Assembly (NCBI GenBank): GCA_016214245.1
Contig: JACROW010000006.1
Span: 1-6,674 of the forward strand
Direction of reading: 5' to 3'
Length of the DNA: 6,674 nucleotides
Origin: Candidatus Omnitrophota bacterium
GTDB lineage: Bacteria; Omnitrophota; Gorgyraeia; 2-01-FULL-45-10
The notes beneath the pieces were generated by a model. It was not told where the DNA came from and ran no database searches. It was given only the letters and a program-made list of their open reading frames with translations. This document shows, in pieces, positions 1 to 6,674 of this stretch. The translations under genes and the position numbers were made by a program. How positions within the stretch are numbered: position 1 is the first letter of the stretch; each line of letters starts with the position of its first letter.

Positions 1-868
<868 letters not shown>

Positions 869-881
869 GATTTACGATATT

Positions 882-909
882 ATTATATAATCAGATTATA
901 CGATGTCAA
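882..909 (-). promoter_or_regulatory. pyrG promoter (-35 TTGACA, -10 TATAAT, 16-bp spacer)
   Basis: The minus strand has a perfect TTGACA at 909-904 and a perfect TATAAT at 887-882, separated by 16 bases, which fits a housekeeping sigma factor promoter. The expected transcription start is around 875, giving a leader of about 100 nt before the pyrG ATG at 774. The spacer is largely occupied by the palindrome at 886-900. Spacing one base under the optimum is still typical of strong promoters. Confidence 0.7.
886..900. promoter_or_regulatory. Perfect 15-bp palindrome, candidate operator
   Basis: TATAATC-A-GATTATA is a perfect 7-1-7 inverted repeat lying between the -35 and -10 boxes of the pyrG promoter. 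The half-site AGATTATA recurs at 944-951, just before the helicase gene, 51 bp away. This could be a repressor site serving both divergent genes. The alternative is that it simply consists of overlapping -10-like TATAAT sequences on the two strands in an AT-rich region. I do not recognise it as the site of a known regulator. Confidence 0.3.
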
Positions 910-924
910 TAAAAACTCTTTTTA

Positions 925-953
925 TTGGAGAAATCGCTCTTTTAGATTATAAT
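925..953 (+). promoter_or_regulatory. Possible promoter for the helicase gene
   Basis: A perfect TATAAT at 948-953 has a weak -35 (TTGGAG, 925-930) at 17-bp spacing. It would start transcription near 960, only a few bases before the ATG at 964, implying a nearly leaderless message. A second TATAAT at 886-891 would give a leader of roughly 65 nt containing the AAGAG ribosome binding site at 954-958, but its -35 is poor. The sequence does not decide between them. Confidence 0.3.
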
Positions 954-963
954 AAGAGATGAT

Positions 964-2838
964 ATGATTTACGACCGTTTTCAAAGAGAGGCAATTGACT
1001 ATATCAACGAAGGTCACTCCGTGATAGTCTCAGCCCCCACAGGCGCCGGAAAGACCGCCATCGCGGAACATGTAATAGAAGACTGCATTAAAAGACAGGA
1101 TGGCGTGATATATTCTGCTCCTATAAAAGCCCTCTCCAACCAAAAATTCCGTGATTTCGAGAAACAATTTGAAGGCCATATCGGAATACTGACCGGCGAT
1201 GTCTCTTTGAATAAAGATGCGCCTGTTTTAATCATGACCACGGAGATATTCAGAAATTGGCTTTTGGACCAACCCGACGAATTAAAAAGATATTCATGGG
1301 TCATATTCGACGAGGTTCACTATATCGATAATCCTGAGAGGGGTACGGTCTGGGAGGAATCATTGATATTTCTGCCGCCTCATATGAATATATTGGGGCT
1401 ATCCGCTACCATACCTAATATAAGGCAATTGGCGGAGTGGATAGAATCGATACATAAAAAACCGGTGAAGGTGGTCGTGGAGGAAGATAGGCCGGTCCCT
1501 CTTCACATCTACTTTCAGTGTCAAAATCAGGTTTTTGACAAGATGCATGATATCAGGCGATTGCGCCACGGCAGGACCAATAAACTGACCGGCCTGATGA
1601 AATATATCCACCAGAGGAACGGGCTTCCCTGCATATATTTCGTCTTCGGAAGGAGGCGCGCGGAGTATCTGGCCTCTGAATTATATAATTATAACTTTTT
1701 GGATTCGATTGAACAGGCTGAGATCCTGTCGCTATACGAATCATTGTGCCAGCGGTACGATCTGGCGCATGAAAAGAGCGCCAATGACTTATTGCCGTTA
1801 ATCAGACACGGCATAGCCTATCATCACGCAGGGATGCTGCCGACCCTGAAGGAGGTGGTTGAGCAGTTATTTACGAGCCGCCTTTTAAAGGTCATATTCA
1901 CGACCGAGACCTTTGCGCTCGGCATAAACATGCCCAGCCGTTCCGTAGTATTCGATGAATTGAAGAATATGTACGGCCGTTACGCCAGGAGGCTGAAGAC
2001 GCGCGATTTCTATCAGATGGCAGGCCGTGCCGGAAGACGCGGCATGGATGAGGAGGGGTTTGTCTACTGCAGGATAAATCCACATAGGATAAATATAGAT
2101 GAGGTGAAAGATGCGATTTACGGCAGGCCTGAGATGGTAAAGAGCCAATTCAATACTTCATACGGCACCATACTCAATCTATATAAAAAATATAAAGAAA
2201 ATATTTTTGAAATATATCCTTTGTCTTTACATAATTACCAGTCTAAACGGCACCAGCAGAAAGAGGCGCTCAGATTGATGGAAGCGAAATTGAGACTGCT
2301 CAAGGAGGGCGGTTATATCGAAGAGGGGGCCTTATCTGTCAAGGGCGAATTTGCCAAGACGGTATTCGGATATGAATTGCTGTTATCTGAACTGTATACG
2401 GAAGGGGTCTTTGAGCAATTGGATGAATTCGGGCTGGGGATAATTGCGGTGTCGGCCGTATTCGAGCCAAGGAAAAACCAATCTCCCCCATCTCTCTCCA
2501 AGACCGCCCGGTCACTGGAAAGGGCCGGCGGCGATATCTTTGAAGATATAAAACAAAAAGAATGGAGATACAGGATATATCCTTTCAGCAAGAGGCCATA
2601 TTTTCATCTCGCGCCGGCTATGGTTGCGTGGCTGCAGGGGACAAAATTCGAAAAGGCCTTACAGTTTACCGATACGGATGAAGGCGAGGTCGTGCGTTAT
2701 TTCCGCATGGCAGTTCAGGTATTACGAGAGATAGAAGATTCACCCATATCGAATACCCTGAAAGGTAGGATAGGTAAGACTATACGGTCGATAAATCGAG
2801 ATGTAGTGGATGCGGAAAAACAGCTTCGCGAAGGTTAG
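964..2838 (+). CDS. Compact Ski2/Mtr4-like superfamily 2 RNA helicase
   Basis: This is a predicted ATP-dependent 3'-5' RNA helicase of 624 residues. Motifs appear in order: Q-like FQREA at 6-10, Walker A APTGAGKT at 24-31, SAPIKALSNQKFRDF at 51-65, TGDV at 77-80, MTTEIFR at 91-97, DEVH at 116-119, LSATIPN at 146-152, FVFGRR at 226-231, YHHAGMLP at 286-293, TTETFALGINMP at 313-324 and QMAGRAGRRG at 351-360. The segment KSQFNTSYGTILNLYKKY (393-410) is typical of Ski2/Mtr4 proteins. The C-terminus around 555-590 (GEVVRYFRMAVQVLREI) resembles the DSHCT domain. Eukaryotic Ski2/Mtr4 and actinobacterial HelY are about 900-1000 residues or more; the gap from the helicase core to DSHCT is too short here for the inserted arch domain. 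The ATG at 964 follows a weak AAGAG; a two-codon ATG-ATA-TGA overlaps it. It is convergent with gltD, one base apart. Substrate and role are unknown, RNA turnover or ribosome maturation being likely by family. Confidence 0.9.
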   Translation: MIYDRFQREAIDYINEGHSVIVSAPTGAGKTAIAEHVIEDCIKRQDGVIYSAPIKALSNQKFRDFEKQFEGHIGILTGDVSLNKDAPVLIMTTEIFRNWLLDQPDELKRYSWVIFDEVHYIDNPERGTVWEESLIFLPPHMNILGLSATIPNIRQLAEWIESIHKKPVKVVVEEDRPVPLHIYFQCQNQVFDKMHDIRRLRHGRTNKLTGLMKYIHQRNGLPCIYFVFGRRRAEYLASELYNYNFLDSIEQAEILSLYESLCQRYDLAHEKSANDLLPLIRHGIAYHHAGMLPTLKEVVEQLFTSRLLKVIFTTETFALGINMPSRSVVFDELKNMYGRYARRLKTRDFYQMAGRAGRRGMDEEGFVYCRINPHRINIDEVKDAIYGRPEMVKSQFNTSYGTILNLYKKYKENIFEIYPLSLHNYQSKRHQQKEALRLMEAKLRLLKEGGYIEEGALSVKGEFAKTVFGYELLLSELYTEGVFEQLDEFGLGIIAVSAVFEPRKNQSPPSLSKTARSLERAGGDIFEDIKQKEWRYRIYPFSKRPYFHLAPAMVAWLQGTKFEKALQFTDTDEGEVVRYFRMAVQVLREIEDSPISNTLKGRIGKTIRSINRDVVDAEKQLREG

Positions 2839-2839
2839 T

Positions 2840-3613
2840 TTACATTATCGGGAGTTCAGTCTTGCCCATTAGATATTTATCGATATAGTGAGCGGCGGTC
2901 CTTCCTTCAGAGATTGTCCACACTATCAGGGATTGGCCCCGCCGCATATCGCCAGCTGAGAAAACCCCCTTGATTGAAGTCATATAGTTCCCATCAGTAG
3001 CTACATTACCATTTGGGTCAAGCCTTACGCCTAATTGCTTTAGTAAAGTTCCGTGTTCCGGATGGAGGAACCCCACAGCCAATATAATCATATCGGCGCC
3101 TATTTCAAATTCGCTTCCGCGAACCTCTTCCATTACAGGACAGCCTTTTTCGTCTTTTTTTGAAAAGTCTATTCTGACACAGGAGATACCGCTGACATGG
3201 CCGCCTTTACCGACGAATTTTTTCGTCAATATCGACCAATGGCGCTCTCCCCCTTCTTCATGGCTGGAGGTAGTTTTTAAGACCAGGGGGTACCTCGGCC
3301 AGGGGAAATCGCCGGTTCTACACTCTGCCGGCTTAGGCATGACCTCTATCTGAACCACGCAGCTTGCGCCTTGTCTATGCGCCAGTCCGACACAAGCAGC
3401 GCCCGTATCGCCGCCGCCGATGACAACGACGCGCCTGCCTTTAGCCATTAAGAGTTCCGCGGATTGAATCCTTTCGCCGGCTACGATCCGATTTGCCTGG
3501 GTTAAATAGTCCATCGCAAAATGTATCCCTTTTAAGTCTCTGCCTTCTATCTTTAGATCCCGCGGCACGCGGCTGCCGCCTGCTAAACATACGCAGTCAA
3601 AATCCCTTTTCAA
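2840..3613 (-). CDS. gltD: Glutamate synthase small subunit GltD, C-terminal fragment after frameshift
   Basis: This fragment carries the NADPH-binding and C-terminal FAD-contacting part of GltD, which feeds electrons from NADPH to GltB in glutamate synthase. Visible features are CLAGGSRVPRDL early on, the second dinucleotide-binding motif VVVIGGGDTGAACVG at about 62-76, and the conserved end with DMIILAVGF, GVFSAGDMRRGQSLIVWTISEGR and AAHYIDKYLMG. The listed start is an in-frame TTG at 3613; I do not believe it is a true start. The same frame stays open upstream to a stop near 3686 and reads GAA GGG ATT GAC TTT ACA ACC (EGIDFTT), which continues the conserved sequence interrupted in the upstream fragment. 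Restoring one base joins both into 481 residues, the normal GltD length. Its stop is one base from the stop of the convergent helicase gene. If expressed alone it could not bind FAD properly and would probably be inactive. Confidence 0.85.
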   Translation of the reverse strand: MKRDFDCVCLAGGSRVPRDLKIEGRDLKGIHFAMDYLTQANRIVAGERIQSAELLMAKGRRVVVIGGGDTGAACVGLAHRQGASCVVQIEVMPKPAECRTGDFPWPRYPLVLKTTSSHEEGGERHWSILTKKFVGKGGHVSGISCVRIDFSKKDEKGCPVMEEVRGSEFEIGADMIILAVGFLHPEHGTLLKQLGVRLDPNGNVATDGNYMTSIKGVFSAGDMRRGQSLIVWTISEGRTAAHYIDKYLMGKTELPIM

Positions 3614-3630
3614 TTTCGTAACCGGAAGGC

Positions 3631-4284
3631 CTATCCCAACATCGATATTGGTTGTAAAGTCAATCCCTTCCTTTTCAAAAGCTTAAGGCGCCTGTCTATG
3701 ATCCATTTCTCAAGTTTGAAGTCAGGGATGCCGTATCGCAATATGCCTCCCGCCTTGCCGTCTCTTTCAAAGACCGTCACTTTATGGCCGGCTTTGTTCA
3801 ATTGGTCCGCACACGCCAAACCTGCCGGACCCGAGCCTATGATCGCAACGCTCTTTCCTGTCCGTCTCTTGGGAGGGTACGGATTGATTAAGCCGGTCTT
3901 GAACGCGTATTCAATAATTGCAAGCTCATTCTCCCGTATAGTTACCGGATCGTCATTGATACCCAATACGCATGCGAATTCGCATTGGGCCGGGCAGAGC
4001 CTTCCAGTAAATTCCGGAAAATTATTTGTGGCATGAAGAAGCTTTAGGGCCTTTTGCCAATGGCCATGAAATACCAGGTCGTTCCATTCGGGTATATAGT
4101 TGCCGACGGGACATCCCCAATGACAGAATGGCGTGCCGCAGGCCATGCAGCGCGAGGACTGCTCCTGAGAGCTACTCGAGGATCGCACCAAAATTATCTC
4201 GCGATAATCTTTGACCCGTTCACAAACTGGCCTGTGCCCTGAGAGCTCTCTTTTAATTTTTAAAAAACCTTTCACATCACCCAT
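3631..4284 (-). CDS. gltD: Glutamate synthase small subunit GltD, N-terminal fragment (frameshifted)
   Basis: GltD is the FAD- and iron-sulfur-containing NADPH oxidoreductase subunit of glutamate synthase. This 217-residue frame begins [20 protein letters not shown], as in the family. Its cysteine-rich region has Cys46, Cys49, Cys54 and Cys58 ([16 protein letters not shown]) and Cys97, Cys101 and Cys105 (CPAQCEFAC), which hold the two 4Fe-4S clusters. The FAD motif [18 protein letters not shown] is at 145-162, followed by [22 protein letters not shown]. Homology holds through RRLKLLK (about residue 204) and then turns to nonsense, ending at TAG 3633-3631. The conserved sequence continues in another frame, so one base is missing around 3665-3675. 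The ATG at 4284 lies inside the end of gltB, an 8-bp overlap, with GAGGTGA (4294-4288) as ribosome binding site, so it is translationally coupled to gltB. As read, the gene is broken. Confidence 0.88.
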   Translation of the reverse strand: MGDVKGFLKIKRELSGHRPVCERVKDYREIILVRSSSSSQEQSSRCMACGTPFCHWGCPVGNYIPEWNDLVFHGHWQKALKLLHATNNFPEFTGRLCPAQCEFACVLGINDDPVTIRENELAIIEYAFKTGLINPYPPKRRTGKSVAIIGSGPAGLACADQLNKAGHKVTVFERDGKAGGILRYGIPDFKLEKWIIDRRLKLLKRKGLTLQPISMLG

Positions 4285-6674
4285 CGCTCACCTCGACCAG
4301 TTCCAGCTCTTTCTCTAAAACCCTTCCTTCCAATATGCGCTTATATTCAAGAGGCATCACTTTAATGAATCTTTTCAATTCACCTTTAAAGTTGTCTAAT
4401 ACCTTTTTCGCCTTTGTGCTGCCAGTATATTTATAATGTTTCGAGACTAATTCATGAATAGTCAATTCGTCCTCTTCTTGGATTGCGTCAAACTCAACCA
4501 TGCTCATATTGCAGCGCGAACTGAAACCCTTATCTTCATCATAGATGTAGGCGATGCCTCCGGACATTCCGGCAGCGAAATTTCGTCCGGTGCGGCCTAG
4601 GATCACTACCCGTCCTCCTGTCATATATTCACAGCCATGGTCTCCTGCGCCTTCTACCACTGTGTAAAGCCCGGAATTTCTTATACAGAATCTCTCGCCG
4701 GCGACTCCGCAGATATAGGCCTCCCCTGAGGTGGTGCCATAAAAGGTGGTATTGCCACTTATGATATTCTCGTCTGGGACGAACGTCGCCCTTTTAGAAG
4801 GATATATGATGATCCGGCCACCCGAAAGTCCCTTGCCAACATAATCGTTAGCGTCGCCTTCCAATTCCAGAGTGATGCCTTTTGCTAAAAACGCACCAAA
4901 ACTCTGACCAGCATTTCCAGTGAATTTAAAGTGGATGGTGTCTTCGGCTAAACCTTCTTCACCATAACGCTGGGTCACTTCACCGCTTAGCATCACGCCT
5001 GTTGTCCTGTTAGTATTTTTAATTGGCAGCTCCATTCGCACAGGCTGCCTGTTTTCCAATGCCTCGCGAGACCGCTCGATCAATTTCAAGTCCAATATTC
5101 TATCTATCCCATGATCCTGTTCCTTTACACAATATATCCCTACAGATTCAGGCACATCAGGTCTATAGAGTATCTTCGAAAAGTCGATGCCCTTTGCCTT
5201 TTCATGCAAGATTGCGTGGTTGACCTCCAAAAGATCTGTTCGGCCAATGAGCTCGTCCATCTTTCTTATGCCAAGGCTGGCCAAGATCTCCCGCAGCTCG
5301 TCTGCTACAAAGTGAAGGTAGTTCTCGATATATTCAGGCCTGCCTGTAAATCTCTTTCGTAAGATCTCTTCTTGAGTAGCTACTCCGACGGAACAATTAT
5401 TCAGATGGCAATGTCTTAGCATCACACAACCAATGACCACTAATGCTGCAGTGCAGAAGCCATACTCCTCTGCACCTAAGATCGCAGCGATGACCACATC
5501 GCGGCCTGTGCGCATCTGGCCATCAGTCTGGAGGCGAACTCGACTTCTCAAGTCATTCAGGACCAGCGTCTGATGAGTTTCAGATAGACCGAGTTCCCAA
5601 GGAAGTCCAGCGCCTTTTATGGAACTTAAAGGTGACGCCCCTGTTCCGCCATCGCCGCCAGAGATGAGGATCATATCTGCATGGCCTTTAGCTACTCCTG
5701 CCGCGATCGTTCCCACACCTATCTCTGACACCAGTTTTACGCTTATGCGGGCTTTTGGATTGGCATTCTTCAAATCGAAGATCAATTGGGCCAAATCCTC
5801 AATCGAATAGATGTCGTGATGCGGCGGTGGTGATATAAGCGTCACCCCGGGTGTGGTGTAGCGGGTGCGAGCGATTGCAACGCTCACCTTATGACCAGGC
5901 AGCTGCCCTCCTTCTCCGGGTTTGGCGCCCTGTGCGATCTTTATCTGTAGTTCTTTCGCATGAACAAGATAATTGATAGTCACTCCAAATCTGCCTGATG
6001 CCACTTGTTTGGTTGCGCTCGAGAGGCTATCGCCATTAGGCAAGGGGGTGAAGCGGCTGGGGTCTTCACCGCCTTCACCAGAATTCGATTTCGCGCCTAA
6101 CCTATTCATAGCGATCGCTATCGTCTCATGCGCCTCTTTAGATATGGAGCCAAAGCTCATTGCGCCGGTGACAAAGCGCTTGATTATCAGGGAGGCGGGC
6201 TCGACCTCCTCGATAGGTATTGGGTTAGCCTTCTTAAACTTGAGCAAACCGCGCAGTGTAGATAGGCGCCCGCTTTGGTCATTGATCAATTTCGTAAAAT
6301 CCTTATATTTTTCGTAATCCTTCTTCCACGCTGCCTGTTGTAGTAAATGGACCGTATCCGGATTCCAGAGGTGATGCTCGCCGTCTCTTTTCCACTGATA
6401 AAGACCGCCGCTTGACAATTGCAAATCTTGGGGCCTCTTAGAATAAGCGAACCGGTGTTTTTCGATCGAATCTCTGGCAATTATATCTAAAGAGACACCT
6501 TCGATGCGCGACACAGCCCCGGCAAAGCACAGATCTATAATCTCTTTATTTAAGCCCAGGGCCTCGAAGATCTGCGCAGCCCTATAACTCTGCAAGGTCG
6601 AAATCCCCATCTTAGAAAGGATCTTTAAAATCCCTTTATCTAAAGCCTTTATATAATTCTTTTGTGCGGCCTTA
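4277..6674 (-). CDS. gltB: Glutamate synthase large subunit GltB, C-terminal part (partial, runs off right edge)
   Basis: GltB transfers glutamine-derived ammonia to 2-oxoglutarate using electrons delivered by GltD. The frame is open to the window edge. The first Met, at 6610, is not the start: the 21 codons before it read [17 protein letters not shown] and continue the family's sequence. About 798 residues are present of a usual 1480-1530, so the N-terminal amidotransferase domain and part of the central domain are missing. Counting from Met 6610, the FMN/2-oxoglutarate domain runs about 135-440 with [60 protein letters not shown] and [12 protein letters not shown]. The 3Fe-4S cysteines are Cys395, Cys401 and Cys406 (C-x5-C-x4-C). 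The GXGXG beta-helix domain follows at about 525-740 ([62 protein letters not shown]). It overlaps gltD by 8 bp and forms the gltBD operon. The sequence looks intact and functional; its promoter is outside the window. Confidence 0.96.
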   Translation of the reverse strand, partial: KAAQKNYIKALDKGILKILSKMGISTLQSYRAAQIFEALGLNKEIIDLCFAGAVSRIEGVSLDIIARDSIEKHRFAYSKRPQDLQLSSGGLYQWKRDGEHHLWNPDTVHLLQQAAWKKDYEKYKDFTKLINDQSGRLSTLRGLLKFKKANPIPIEEVEPASLIIKRFVTGAMSFGSISKEAHETIAIAMNRLGAKSNSGEGGEDPSRFTPLPNGDSLSSATKQVASGRFGVTINYLVHAKELQIKIAQGAKPGEGGQLPGHKVSVAIARTRYTTPGVTLISPPPHHDIYSIEDLAQLIFDLKNANPKARISVKLVSEIGVGTIAAGVAKGHADMILISGGDGGTGASPLSSIKGAGLPWELGLSETHQTLVLNDLRSRVRLQTDGQMRTGRDVVIAAILGAEEYGFCTAALVVIGCVMLRHCHLNNCSVGVATQEEILRKRFTGRPEYIENYLHFVADELREILASLGIRKMDELIGRTDLLEVNHAILHEKAKGIDFSKILYRPDVPESVGIYCVKEQDHGIDRILDLKLIERSREALENRQPVRMELPIKNTNRTTGVMLSGEVTQRYGEEGLAEDTIHFKFTGNAGQSFGAFLAKGITLELEGDANDYVGKGLSGGRIIIYPSKRATFVPDENIISGNTTFYGTTSGEAYICGVAGERFCIRNSGLYTVVEGAGDHGCEYMTGGRVVILGRTGRNFAAGMSGGIAYIYDEDKGFSSRCNMSMVEFDAIQEEDELTIHELVSKHYKYTGSTKAKKVLDNFKGELKRFIKVMPLEYKRILEGRVLEKELELVEVSDG
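4288..4294 (-). promoter_or_regulatory. gltD ribosome binding site within the end of gltB
   Basis: GAGGTGA on the minus strand lies three bases before the gltD ATG, inside the last codons of gltB (Val-Glu-Val-Ser). The strong match with an overlapping stop and start (ATGGGTGA) indicates coupled translation of the two subunits and fixes the gltD start. Confidence 0.65.

Noticed and set aside
2532..2550. Inverted repeat GATATCTTTGAAGATAT
   Set aside because: It lies within the helicase coding region and encodes part of a normal-looking protein stretch (DIFEDIK). No T-run or regulatory context supports a function.
3664..3676. Programmed ribosomal frameshifting in gltD
   Set aside because: A -1 shift would join the halves, but the codons AAA AGG do not form a standard X-XXY-YYZ slippery site (the tRNA would have to re-pair with GAA), and I saw no obvious stimulatory structure. 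GltD is not known to need frameshifting.
2840..4284. Two separate genes, each for half of a GltD-like protein
   Set aside because: The second half has no proper start codon or ribosome binding site, its frame stays open upstream through conserved GltD sequence, and one restored base gives a full-length normal GltD.

Overview
The window is an ordinary-looking piece of bacterial chromosome with about 50% GC coding DNA and an AT-rich divergent promoter region. It contains four recognisable genes, no mobile element, no CRISPR array and no tRNA or rRNA gene that I could see. The proteins (CTP synthase, NADPH-type glutamate synthase GltB and GltD, and a compact Ski2-like helicase) point to a bacterium. 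Heavy use of ATA for Ile and AGG/AGA for Arg, and the presence of a short Ski2-like helicase, would fit an uncultured candidate-phylum lineage (Omnitrophota-like is my impression only). I cannot fix the taxon from the sequence.

Layout. Positions 1-774 (minus strand) hold the first 258 codons of pyrG, which runs off the left edge. Positions 775-963 are the only real intergenic region, and it lies between two divergent genes. It carries a near-consensus promoter for pyrG, a perfect 15-bp AT-rich palindrome inside that promoter, and a transcribed leader with a terminator-like hairpin. A 30-codon open frame runs through the hairpin and ends one base before the pyrG start codon. Positions 964-2838 (plus strand) encode a 624-residue Ski2/Mtr4-like helicase. 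Its stop codon is one base from the stop codon of the convergent gltD. gltD (minus, 2840-4284) is split in two by a one-base frameshift near 3665-3675. gltB (minus, 4277-6674) overlaps gltD by 8 bp and runs off the right edge, so its N-terminal amidotransferase half is not in the window.

How the genes fit together. GltB and GltD are the two subunits of glutamate synthase and clearly form an operon transcribed right to left. PyrG uses glutamine as nitrogen donor to make CTP from UTP, so both metabolic loci consume glutamine, but they are separate transcription units with the helicase gene between them. The helicase has no evident functional link to either and is probably an RNA-processing factor.

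The most interesting parts are the pyrG leader, whose arrangement resembles the pyrBI type of transcription attenuation, and the gltD frameshift, which is either a real lesion or a sequence error.
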